Assembly: GCF_003315035.1 (NCBI RefSeq)
Contig: NZ_QNRE01000013.1
Coordinates: 85,801 to 149,800, forward strand
From: Nocardia puris
Lineage (GTDB): Bacteria; Actinomycetota; Actinomycetes; Mycobacteriales; Mycobacteriaceae
Reading direction: 5' to 3'
Length of the DNA stretch: 64,000 bases
In this document: piece by piece, positions 1 to 7,422 of the stretch
Numbering within the stretch: the stretch's first letter is position 1
Layout: the number at the start of each line of letters is the position of its first letter
Program-made: the position numbers and the translations under genes
The notes under the pieces: generated by a model
Told to the model about the DNA's origin: nothing
The model's database searches: none
The model's input: the letters and a program-made list of their open reading frames with translations, nothing else

Positions 1-99
1 GCGGATGAGGACTTCGCCGGGGCCGGGCCCGTCGAGGTCGAGTTCCATGAGCTCGAAAGGCTTTCCGGCATCGAGCAGAACGGCGGCGGTGGTTTTCAC
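1..99 (-). CDS. NDMA-dependent-type zinc alcohol dehydrogenase, N-terminus only (runs off window)
   Basis: Only the first 33 codons lie in the window. The GTG start is at 97-99 on the minus strand. The encoded N-terminus reads VKTTAAVLLDAGKPFELMEL followed by a DLDGPGPGEVLIR segment, the typical opening of medium-chain Zn alcohol dehydrogenases of the NDMA-dependent actinobacterial type, which carry a tightly bound nicotinoprotein cofactor. It starts 16 nt after the stop of the aldehyde dehydrogenase at 116-1627, so the two are very likely co-transcribed: alcohol to aldehyde to acid. The zinc ligands and Rossmann motif are outside the window, so the subfamily rests on the N-terminal signature alone. 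Confidence 0.75.
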   Translation of the reverse strand, partial: MKTTAAVLLDAGKPFELMELDLDGPGPGEVLIR

Positions 100-115
100 G
101 GTGTACTCCCGGGTG

Positions 116-1627
116 TCAGAGGGCGACGTTGACGGCTTTGGTTTGCAGATAGAGGTCCATCGCGGCGGCGCCGAGTTCGCGGCCCCAACCGGATTCCTTG
201 TAGCCGCCGAACGGCAGCGCGGTATCGAAGCCGTTGTATTGGTTGACCCACACCGAACCGGCTTTCAGATCCCGCGCGACGCGGTGCGCCTTGGAGATGT
301 CGCGGGTCCAAATGCCCGCGGCCAGACCGTAAACGGAATCGTTGGCCGCTCGCGCGACCGGGGCGATCCCGGTTTCGGCGTCGAACGGCAGCGCCGCGAC
401 GACCGGCCCGAAGATCTCCTCGCGCACGATGCTGAATTCCGGTCGCACATCGACGAATACGGTGGGCTGCACGAAATAACCCTTGTCGCCGAATCGCTTT
501 CCTCCGGTGAGCGCGCGGGCACCGGCCGCGAGTCCGGCCTCCAGATATCCGGTGACGCGGTCGAATTGTTCCTGCGAAACCAGCGGGCCGAGTTGGGTTT
601 CCGGGTCCAGTCCCGGCCCGATCTTCACCGCCGCGGCCGCCTCGGCGACGGCCGCGGTGAAATCGTCGAAGATCTTGTCTTCCACGAACAGTCGCGTGCC
701 CGCCACGCAGCACTGGCCGTGGTTGAACAGCCACGCGTTGAGCGAGCCGGTGACGGCGGCGTCGAAATCGGCGTCCGCGAACACCACGTTGGGGCTCTTG
801 CCGCCGAGTTCCAGCGACACCTTCTTCAGATTGCCCTTGGCCGCGTCGACCACCAGTTTGCCGACCTCGGTCGACCCGGTGAACGCGACCTTGTCGACGC
901 CGTCGTGCGCCGCGAGCGCCGCCCCGGCGTCACCGAAACCGGTGACGATATTGACCACGCCCGGCGGGAATCCGGCCTCCTGGAACACCTCGCCCAGCAG
1001 CAATGCGGTGAGCGGGGTCTGCTCGGCGGGCTTGAGCACCACCGTGTTGCCCGCCGCCAGCGCGGGCGCCAGTTTCCACGCCGCCATCAGCAGCGGGAAG
1101 TTCCACGGGATGATCAGCCCACACACGCCGACGGGTTCGCGCAGCGTGTAGGCGTGGAATCGACTGCCGGGCGGGGCGAACGGCATGGACACGTTCACCG
1201 TGGCGCCCTCGATTTTGGTCGCCCAGCCCGCGTAGTAGCGGAAAACGTCGGCCGCCCAGGCGGTATCGACCGCGGTGGCGATGCCCGCCGACTTCCCGTT
1301 GTCGAGGGATTCGAGTTCGCCGAATTCCAGGGCGCGTTCGGAGAGGATGTCGCCGACGCGCCAGATCAGGCGTTCGCGCTCATTGGGTTTCATCCACTGC
1401 CAGGGGCCGCTGTCGAACGCGGTGCGCGCCGCCCGCACCGCGCGGTCGATATCGGCGGCACCGCCGTGCGCCACGTCGGCCAATTTCTCGCCGTCGGCCG
1501 GGTTGGTGGTTTCGAAGGTGCGGCCCGAGGCTGCGTCGACCCATTCGCCGTCGATCAGCAACCGTTTCCGCTCGGCGAGAAAGGAGCGGATATCCGCCCG
1601 GATCGGATATTCGGAGACGACCGTCAT
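116..1627 (-). CDS. Aldehyde dehydrogenase family protein (503 aa)
   Basis: NAD(P)-dependent oxidation of an aldehyde to the carboxylic acid. Family hallmarks are present: the cofactor-binding IIPWNFPL and FTGSTEVGK segments, the general-base glutamate in LELGGKSPNVV, the catalytic cysteine in FNHGQCCVAGTRL and the EEIFGPVV segment near the C-terminus. Full length for the family. I chose the ATG at 1625-1627 because an AGGGAGG ribosome site sits 7 nt upstream; the open frame extends further upstream without family similarity. It is followed after 16 nt by the alcohol dehydrogenase, which suggests an alcohol/aldehyde catabolic operon. The natural substrate cannot be read from the sequence. Divergent from the DinB-like gene, with 187 nt between starts. 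Confidence 0.93.
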   Translation of the reverse strand: MTVVSEYPIRADIRSFLAERKRLLIDGEWVDAASGRTFETTNPADGEKLADVAHGGAADIDRAVRAARTAFDSGPWQWMKPNERERLIWRVGDILSERALEFGELESLDNGKSAGIATAVDTAWAADVFRYYAGWATKIEGATVNVSMPFAPPGSRFHAYTLREPVGVCGLIIPWNFPLLMAAWKLAPALAAGNTVVLKPAEQTPLTALLLGEVFQEAGFPPGVVNIVTGFGDAGAALAAHDGVDKVAFTGSTEVGKLVVDAAKGNLKKVSLELGGKSPNVVFADADFDAAVTGSLNAWLFNHGQCCVAGTRLFVEDKIFDDFTAAVAEAAAAVKIGPGLDPETQLGPLVSQEQFDRVTGYLEAGLAAGARALTGGKRFGDKGYFVQPTVFVDVRPEFSIVREEIFGPVVAALPFDAETGIAPVARAANDSVYGLAAGIWTRDISKAHRVARDLKAGSVWVNQYNGFDTALPFGGYKESGWGRELGAAAMDLYLQTKAVNVAL

Positions 1628-1814
1628 CGAAGACCTCCCTGGTGTTGATGTGACACCACGGATACTCCGCCGTTTTCGCGGCGATCCCGTGTTCAGATTC
1701 TGGACAATGCGGGCGCGGTGGGGTGGGTCGCTTCGCAGACTCCATCGCTGTGCGTGGCCGCGCGAAGTGCGGAGTTGGGCGGCGAACCGCTCGGACCAGG
1801 AATATCGTGGGCGG

Positions 1815-2384
1815 ATGACGCCCGAAGACCCGCCCTGGGAGCCGCCACTCGCGGGCAGCGAAGCCGAACATCTCGTCGGCGCGCTCGACCGGTTGCGCGC
1901 GACGTTCCGCTGGAAGACCGACGGGCTCGACGCGGCCGGGTTGAACGCCCGGATCGGCGCCTCAACCCTCACGCTCGGCGGGTTGCTGAAGCACATGGCG
2001 CGGGTCGAGCGCGAATGCTTCGCGATGAAACTGCACGGTGCGTCGCCCGGCGCGCCGTGGGAGACCGCGGACTGGCGCGGCGATCCGGACTGGGATTTCG
2101 ATTCCGCCGCCGACGACTCCCCCGAGTATCTCTATGCGCTGTGGGACGAGACGGTCGAGTGGTCGCGCTCGACCCTCGCCGCCGCTCTGGCCGACGGTGG
2201 TCTGGACCAGCCGATCGCCCTCACGCCCCCGGACGGCGCCGCGGTCAGCCTCCGGCGACTCGTCTGCGACGCCATCGAGGAGTACGGCCGCCACACCGGG
2301 CACGCCGACCTTCTCCGCGAGGCTGTGGACGGGCGCGTCGGGGAGGATCCGCCGCACGATTGGCGGCCGGGGCACCCAGGCTGA
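1815..2384 (+). CDS. DinB/DUF664 superfamily protein (189 aa)
   Basis: Predicted small four-helix-bundle protein of the DinB/DUF664 superfamily, which includes metal-binding thiol-dependent transferases (mycothiol- or bacillithiol-S-transferases). Supporting features are the N-terminal LVGALDRLRATFRWKTDGLD helix, the TLGGLLKHMARVERECF helix carrying the first His, a central DETVEWSRSTL helix, and the C-terminal EEYGRHTGHADLLREAVDG segment carrying the other His residues. This His pattern fits the metal site of the superfamily. The start at ATG 1815 gives the usual length; no strong Shine-Dalgarno is seen. The substrate is unknown; a mycothiol-linked role is only a family-level possibility. 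Confidence 0.85.
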   Translation: MTPEDPPWEPPLAGSEAEHLVGALDRLRATFRWKTDGLDAAGLNARIGASTLTLGGLLKHMARVERECFAMKLHGASPGAPWETADWRGDPDWDFDSAADDSPEYLYALWDETVEWSRSTLAAALADGGLDQPIALTPPDGAAVSLRRLVCDAIEEYGRHTGHADLLREAVDGRVGEDPPHDWRPGHPG

Positions 2385-2399
2385 GTCAATCAGCTTGCT

Positions 2400-2662
2400 T
2401 GCCCTGCAAGACTTTCAACCGATACGTGCCGTGGGACTCGGCCTCCGCCGATCGAGACCGAGCCAGACGACGTTGTCCCGCAAGGCTTTCGACCGACGCT
2501 CGCCGTCGAAACAGCGCGAAGCCGGCCCTGCGCACTGCCGGTCACGGCGACGGCAGGCGGCATCCTGAAAGGGCACTGCCCGACGTACACCGTCGACATG
2601 GCGAGAAGTCCGCTCCGCTCACTGCCGGTCAGGGCGACGCCAAACGGCATCGTCCTGGAAGG
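2400..2662. repeat. Degenerate tandem repeat, about three ~75-87 bp units
   Basis: Reading by eye, the stretch from about 2404, the one from about 2478 and the one from about 2566 align with each other. The best-preserved core is CACTGCCGGTCA followed by (C/G)GGCGACG, at 2533 and again at 2620 (offset 87). The preceding CCGACG..CGCCGTCGA block repeats with similar spacing. The last unit overlaps the end of the small membrane-protein gene at 2619-2957. No transposase or long terminal repeat is present. It may be an old minisatellite or a dispersed intergenic element; this is a manual alignment and unit borders are approximate. Confidence 0.45.
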
Positions 2663-2957
2663 CGGCGGGGTTCGGCGGCGGAGCCGGTTGCGCCCACGGC
2701 GGGGCCGCGGGCGGCTGAGCGGCACCCGGGTGCGCCGCCGCGCCTGGGTAGAGCGATGGCGGTTGGTATCCCGGCGGCGGACCGGCCGGGTCCCTCCTGC
2801 TCCCTCGGGAACTCAGCACACGGATCGCGACGATGATCACGGCCGGAACCGCGAGCACGATCACGAGGATGGCCAGCCACCGCAGATAGCGCATCAGTTG
2901 AAGCGCCTTGTCCGAGAGCGGTGGCGCCTCCGGCACCGAGTCCTGCGCCAGGACCAC
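2619..2957 (-). CDS. Small single-pass membrane protein with Pro-rich tail (112 aa)
   Basis: Not a recognised family. The clear part is one membrane segment, YLRWLAILVIVLAVPAVIIV, preceded by a short acidic/proline stretch and followed by a basic SSRGSRR stop-transfer sequence. The tail of about 50 residues is rich in Pro, Ala, Gly and Tyr, as in many actinobacterial membrane-anchored proteins of unknown role. The start is uncertain: I used GTG 2955-2957, but GTG 2934-2936 and ATG 2892-2894 are also possible and none has a good ribosome site. The stop lies inside the degenerate repeat, so the C-terminal end may have been altered by repeat activity. Confidence 0.5.
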   Translation of the reverse strand: MVLAQDSVPEAPPLSDKALQLMRYLRWLAILVIVLAVPAVIIVAIRVLSSRGSRRDPAGPPPGYQPPSLYPGAAAHPGAAQPPAAPPWAQPAPPPNPAAFQDDAVWRRPDRQ

Positions 2958-3075
2958 CCGGCGACATCGTGAACAACCAGGAACGTCGTGCTCACCGCAA
3001 CCCCCGACGACCGCCGAATACTTCGACTCCCATCGTAAGTCGCTCCTCCGCGTTCGGATACTCGAGCACCGAAAA

Positions 3076-3465
3076 CTACCGGGCCACAGGAATACCCCGC
3101 GCCGCGCCCGACGTCCGAATGAACATGTACAGCCCGGAGAACAACAGTCCGAGCAGCGGAAGCAGCGGAATGTACGAAACCCACGCCGGCCCACTCGCCG
3201 CCAGCGTGACCGTGGTGACGAGCACCGAGATCACGAAGGCCGTTGCGAGCCAACGATGCCACTGCCGCACCCCACTCACCGCCCGTCCACCACGCCACCA
3301 CCCCACCAACAGGGACACCCCGGAGACGAACAGCACGGCGAGCGGAAGCAACGGCACGTAGGACATCCACTCGGGTCCCCCGGCACCCAACACCACGACG
3401 GTCACGACCACAACCACCGCGAACGTGACGCCCATCCATCGATGCGTCTGACGAACCCGCTTCAT
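3076..3465 (-). CDS. Four-helix membrane protein with internal duplication (129 aa)
   Basis: Unknown function. The protein is two copies of one two-helix unit: residues about 5-55 (RQTHRWMG, hydrophobic helix, GPEWMSYVPLLPL, second helix) and about 66-118 (RQWHRWLA, hydrophobic helix, GPAWVSYIPLLPL, second helix). Each copy begins with R-Q-x-H-R-W, a His/Trp pair at the membrane border that recalls haem-binding or PepSY-type membrane proteins, though no assignment is safe. The ATG at 3463-3465 has a strong GAGGAGG site 7 nt upstream. The small single-pass membrane protein follows in the same direction, so the two may share a transcript. Confidence 0.75.
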   Translation of the reverse strand: MKRVRQTHRWMGVTFAVVVVVTVVVLGAGGPEWMSYVPLLPLAVLFVSGVSLLVGWWRGGRAVSGVRQWHRWLATAFVISVLVTTVTLAASGPAWVSYIPLLPLLGLLFSGLYMFIRTSGAARGIPVAR

Positions 3466-3683
3466 CGGAACCTCCTCAACCGACCGGCAAACCCGCGCTC
3501 CGGCACAGCACCGGGCGGGACTTCGATACGAACGACGCTAGCGACGTCCCCTTGACCAGCGCTTCTCGATTCCTGATCGGTTGCGAAGTCCCACGGACCG
3601 ACACCTGAGCACCCAGCCCCGAGCCGTCGAGCCGCGCGTCGAAACCGCTCAGCGAACTTCGCCGGTGAGCGTCACCCTCGGCA

Positions 3684-4550
3684 CTACTTCGGCGACGGAT
3701 ACGTCAGCCCCTCACACAGCCAGTCCGGCTGAGCGTCGATGAAGTCCCACAACGACTCCGAATAGCTCGCGTCCCCGCGAACCTGGTCGGTGAGATACCC
3801 CACCGTAAGCACCCAAGCCCACGGCGTGTTCGTGAAGATCGCCTTGTCGGACCCGCTGCGCACCTGCGGCGGCGCCTCGACATCGATACCGTGGTTGCGA
3901 TTCCAGATCCGGCCATGGTGCGCACATACGTTGCGCAGCACCGACATCGACCGGAAAATCTTGCGCGACGCGCGATGACTGATCCCGAACCGCTCCGCAA
4001 GCGGCTTGAACACACCCTCGGCGTCCGCGATCAGGCCGTACAACTTGGAACTTGTCCCCAAGGAGAAGACCTCCACCGCCGCCCAGATCGGCACCGGCTG
4101 GCCCAGCCGCCGATGGTGCTGGACGAACCGCTCCGTCGATCGTTCGAGCTCATCGTTGATGCTCTTGATCAGTGCCTTCTTCGTAGAGTCGCCGCCGTCG
4201 TAAGTGGTCTCGTATAGGTAGGAGTCAGGTCCGGTCGATTTCGCCACCAAGTAGGCCAGCTGGGACCGGAACACGATCTCGAACTCTGCCAGGCCGGCTT
4301 GCAGCCGGACGGCCAGGTGCCGGTCGAAGTCGTGAGCCTGCCGGATCTTGGCGAAACTCGCCTCAGCGGTGAACCGATTCTGCTGGTTGACCGGATCGGC
4401 CTGAAAGTACCGAAAAGAGCCACTCACCCGGTAGTAGTTGTGGTCCTGGAGGAACCGGCGAGCGTCGACGGCTTCGGCGTCGGTGAGCGACAACCCGTTG
4501 TCGCGCAGCTTTTGAACCTGCTGGTCAAGGCTCAGAAAGGGCTTCACCAC
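3684..4550 (-). CDS. Abi family protein (AbiD/AbiF-like, HEPN fold; 288 aa)
   Basis: Matches the Abi_2 family of abortive-infection-type proteins. Typical signatures are the N-terminal KPFLSLDQQVQKLRDNGLSL, the HNYYRVSGSFRYF segment, and RNVCAHHGRIWNR near residue 210. The last holds the R-x4-H arrangement of HEPN-domain RNases, so a toxin-like RNA cleavage acting in phage defence is the expected family role. Full length for the family. The frame opens with two adjacent GTG codons (4548-4550 and 4545-4547) without a clear ribosome site, so the mRNA may be leaderless. Third-position GC is lower than in neighbouring genes, which fits horizontal acquisition. It stands alone with no partner antitoxin or integrase nearby. 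Confidence 0.88.
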   Translation of the reverse strand: MVKPFLSLDQQVQKLRDNGLSLTDAEAVDARRFLQDHNYYRVSGSFRYFQADPVNQQNRFTAEASFAKIRQAHDFDRHLAVRLQAGLAEFEIVFRSQLAYLVAKSTGPDSYLYETTYDGGDSTKKALIKSINDELERSTERFVQHHRRLGQPVPIWAAVEVFSLGTSSKLYGLIADAEGVFKPLAERFGISHRASRKIFRSMSVLRNVCAHHGRIWNRNHGIDVEAPPQVRSGSDKAIFTNTPWAWVLTVGYLTDQVRGDASYSESLWDFIDAQPDWLCEGLTYPSPK

Positions 4551-4862
4551 GGTGAGGGTAGTAGAAAGCCCGCCGAAGTAAGGAAGCTTGCGCTCTAGCC
4601 TTGGCGGGCATCGTTGTTACGAACAATACCAGAGGCCCACAACATCGGAAACTGGCGAGTCGCGGCGGAAACTTGTGATCTGTGCCACTTGTCCTGATCT
4701 GTGTCGCATCCTTGGCCCAGGTGAGCCGTATCGAACCCACCCCTGGCCAGATATCGGAGCCGCACGCTGGTTCCCGCGAATCCGCACCGAACCGCCATTC
4801 GAACCGGCGGGGTGCACAGCCCGAGCTATTCGTGTGACCCACGCGTCGCCGGGAGAGGTCCC
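4551..4862. other. Intergenic region, no gene seen
   Basis: The 312 bases between the Abi gene and the HmuS-like gene hold no convincing ORF on either strand. Short open frames lack codon bias and ribosome sites. A tRNA was considered because of a GGGTTCGATA-like T-loop string at about 4728-4737 on the minus strand, but no acceptor or T-arm pairing could be made. The promoter of the Abi gene must lie at the left end of this stretch. Confidence 0.5.
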
Positions 4863-5696
4863 CTACCCCTCCGGTAGTGACGCCGTGATCGCCTCCCACG
4901 CCGCACTCGCATGCGGGCAGATGGGCCCGGTCTGGGTCAGCACCGTGACGCAGCGGTTGCTGTGGTCGTAGAGCTCCACCGAAGACGCGGGGCCGGCGGT
5001 GCCGTGGGTGTGGGTGACCCAGCATTCGGCGACGAAGGTGGGGTCGAGGGCGTAGCGGGCGGCGCCGAAGACGACGGCGAAGTGGGTGGCGGCGAAGTCG
5101 ACCATGGCGGCGCGGCCGCGGTGGAGCTGGAGGCAGCCGCCGCCGGGGACGGCGAGGGTGAAGGCCAGGCTCATCTCGGTGAGGCGCGCCAAAAGGTGTG
5201 GGACGACACGGGATTCGATGCGGCGGGCGCCGGTGAAGGGCAGCACGCGGTAGCGCTCAGGGGTGAGCGCGTCGAGGTGGGTGATCTGGTCGGCGTCGCT
5301 CCAGTCGACGGTCGACCAGTCCAGCACGTCGGCGGTCTCGGGTTCCTGCGCGGGCGTCGCCTCCAGCGCTCGCACCACCATGCGGTCCGACATGGGCGTC
5401 AGGTACGCGCGGTGGGTGCCGGCCCGGTCGGCCAGCGTCAGCGCGCGCGACGTGAGGAATATGTCGCCCACCAGCCCGGGATTCACCCGCAGCGCGATGC
5501 TGCGCTCCCCGCACCGCAGCGCCTCACTCGGCAGCGCGGGCGGTTCGTACTCGCCGGTGTGGCTGAGCAGCGCCGCGTCGTTCGCGGTGACCGACACGAC
5601 GGTGCCCAACGCGGGCAATGCTTCGGCGACCGTCCTGGGCCCGGCGCCGAGCGGCTGCGCTGGGCAGTGCTCGCAGCGGCGGCCGTCAGTACACAT
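4863..5696 (-). CDS. Divergent HmuS/ChuS-like haem-utilisation protein (277 aa)
   Basis: Weak but two-part resemblance to HemS/HmuS/ChuS haem-degrading or haem-trafficking proteins. The first half has LGTVVSVTANDAALLSHTGE..., an IALRVNPGLVGDIFL strand and an HRAYLTPMSDRMVV segment, like the family's first repeat. The second half has GGGCLQLHRGR, a LDPTFVAECWV segment and an SSVELYDHSNRCVTVL segment, like the second repeat. At 277 aa it is shorter than the usual 330-350. The N-terminus has an extra C-x5-C-x2-C cluster (residues 2, 8, 11) that may bind metal. The ATG at 5694-5696 overlaps the end of the diflavin reductase by 11 nt, so translation is probably coupled. A reductase partner is what a haem-cleaving enzyme would need. 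Function is inferred, not shown. Confidence 0.6.
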   Translation of the reverse strand: MCTDGRRCEHCPAQPLGAGPRTVAEALPALGTVVSVTANDAALLSHTGEYEPPALPSEALRCGERSIALRVNPGLVGDIFLTSRALTLADRAGTHRAYLTPMSDRMVVRALEATPAQEPETADVLDWSTVDWSDADQITHLDALTPERYRVLPFTGARRIESRVVPHLLARLTEMSLAFTLAVPGGGCLQLHRGRAAMVDFAATHFAVVFGAARYALDPTFVAECWVTHTHGTAGPASSVELYDHSNRCVTVLTQTGPICPHASAAWEAITASLPEG

Positions 5697-7422
5697 CGCG
5701 AACGTATCGCTTCTCGCGCTTGAGGCTGTTGACGTACTCGTCGGCGTCCTCGGCGCTCAATCCGCCGTGCGTGGCGACGATCTGGTGCAGCGCCTTGTCC
5801 ACGTCCTTGGCCATGCGCGTCGCGTCGCCGCACACGTAGAAGTGGCCGCCGTCCTGCAACCAGGCGTACAGATCCGCGCCGTGCTCGAGCATGCGCGTCT
5901 GCACGTAGATCTTCTCGGCCTGGTCGCGGGAGAACGCGAGGTCGAGCCGATCGAGCAGCCCGGCTTCGTGCCAGCCGGTGAGCTCGTCGGAGTAGATGAA
6001 GTCGTGTTCGCGGTGCTGGTCGCCGAAGAACAACCAGTTGCGCCCACCCGCGCCGCGCTGTTCGCGCTCTTGCAGGAACGCGCGGAAGGGCGCGATGCCG
6101 GTGCCGGGGCCGACCATGATCATCGGCACGTCGTCGGCGGGCACACGGAACGACTTGTTGGGCTGCAAGAAGATCTTCGCGCCCGCACATCGGTCAGCTA
6201 GGAATGTCGAACAGACACCGCCGCGTTCGCGCCCCGCGTTGTGGTAGCGGACGCCGGCCACGGTGAGGTGGATCCGCTCCGGATGGGCCAGCGAACTGGA
6301 CGAAATCGAATACGCCCGGTGCACAAGCGGTTTGAGCAGTCCGACGAACTCCTCCAGGCTCAGCGTGTCACCGCCGATACGCAGGATGTCGAGAATGTCC
6401 TTCCCGTACAGCCAGCGGTCCAGCACATCCTTCACCCCGCCGCGCACCACGTGGGAGAGCTCCTCGTTCTCCGCGCGATGCTCCACTTCGCTGAGCAGAT
6501 CTTTTGAGGGAGTGCTGATCTCGTAGCGGTGCCCGAGCAGCTCGCCCAGCGGTTCGCCGTCGACCAGCGTGTCGGGCGAGACGCGGAAGTGCTCCGCGAT
6601 GGCCTCGACGAGCGCGGGGTCGTTCTCCGGGAAGACGGCGAGCGCGTCGCCGGCCTCGTAGTGAATCCCGCTGTCCGCCAAGGCGAATTCATAGTGCCGG
6701 ATCTCCTTGCCCGAACCGGGACCCGACAGCACCCGGTTCACCGGCACCTGCGCCGGGAACGGATTCTTGCGGGTCCAGCCCGACCGCGCCACCGTGCTCG
6801 GCGGCGGCGTGCCCGGAGTGCCGCTGGCGCCCGCGAGGGTGACCAGCGTGCCGACGGCGCTGCGCACCCATTCGGCGGCCTGCGTCTCGTAGTCGATATC
6901 GCAGTCGGCGCGGCCGATCACGCGGTGCGCGCCGAGCTGTTCGAGCCGGGTGTCGATGAGCTTGCCCGCCTGACAGAACCCGTCGTAGCCGGTGTCACCG
7001 AGCGCGAGCACGCCGTAGGCGACGCCCCCGAGTCGCGGCGCCATATCGGAAGACAGTGCCTCCCAGAACAATTCGGCATTATCGGGCATCTCACCCTCAC
7101 CGTAGGTGGAGGTGACGATGAGGACGTACTTCAGCCCGGCGAACTGGTCGAGCGCGATCTCGTCCAGCCCGCTCACCGTGGCGTCGAAACCCTGCGCCTT
7201 CGCGGCCGCCACCACGTCGTTGGCAACGCCCTCGGCGTTGCCGGTCTGGGTTCCGTAGAGCACGCGCAGCGGCGGGCGGGGCGCCGAGGTGTCGGCCACG
7301 GCCGCGGGCGGCGACGCGACGTTCATCGCGATGCGCGAGTGCAACCCCGCCAGGAAGCCGGCGAGCCAGGCGCGCTGGTCCTCGTTGAACGGGGCGTCTT
7401 CGGGAATGTAGGCGATCTTCAT
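5686..7422 (-). CDS. CysJ-like diflavin (FMN/FAD) NADPH reductase (578 aa)
   Basis: Electron-transfer flavoprotein of the sulfite-reductase alpha/P450-reductase family: NADPH to FAD to FMN to an acceptor. The N-terminal FNEDQRAWLAGFLAGL segment is typical of CysJ relatives. An FMN flavodoxin domain (about 52-190) carries LYGTQTGNAEGVA and TSTYGEGEMPDN. An FAD domain (about 220-430) carries RAYSISSS and GGVCSTFL. An NADPH domain carries MVGPGTGIAPFRAFLQER and ends in KREKRYVRDVY, a CysJ-like C-terminus. The ATG at 7420-7422 overlaps the gltB-like stop (ATGA), and its own end overlaps the HmuS-like start by 11 nt. No sulfite reductase haemoprotein subunit is in the window, so its partner may be the GltB-like or HmuS-like neighbour. 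Confidence 0.9.
   Translation of the reverse strand: MKIAYIPEDAPFNEDQRAWLAGFLAGLHSRIAMNVASPPAAVADTSAPRPPLRVLYGTQTGNAEGVANDVVAAAKAQGFDATVSGLDEIALDQFAGLKYVLIVTSTYGEGEMPDNAELFWEALSSDMAPRLGGVAYGVLALGDTGYDGFCQAGKLIDTRLEQLGAHRVIGRADCDIDYETQAAEWVRSAVGTLVTLAGASGTPGTPPPSTVARSGWTRKNPFPAQVPVNRVLSGPGSGKEIRHYEFALADSGIHYEAGDALAVFPENDPALVEAIAEHFRVSPDTLVDGEPLGELLGHRYEISTPSKDLLSEVEHRAENEELSHVVRGGVKDVLDRWLYGKDILDILRIGGDTLSLEEFVGLLKPLVHRAYSISSSSLAHPERIHLTVAGVRYHNAGRERGGVCSTFLADRCAGAKIFLQPNKSFRVPADDVPMIMVGPGTGIAPFRAFLQEREQRGAGGRNWLFFGDQHREHDFIYSDELTGWHEAGLLDRLDLAFSRDQAEKIYVQTRMLEHGADLYAWLQDGGHFYVCGDATRMAKDVDKALHQIVATHGGLSAEDADEYVNSLKREKRYVRDVY

Noticed and set aside
4700..4780. Possible tRNA on the minus strand because of a GGGTTCGATA-like T-loop string
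   Set aside because: No acceptor stem, T-stem or anticodon arm can be paired around it.
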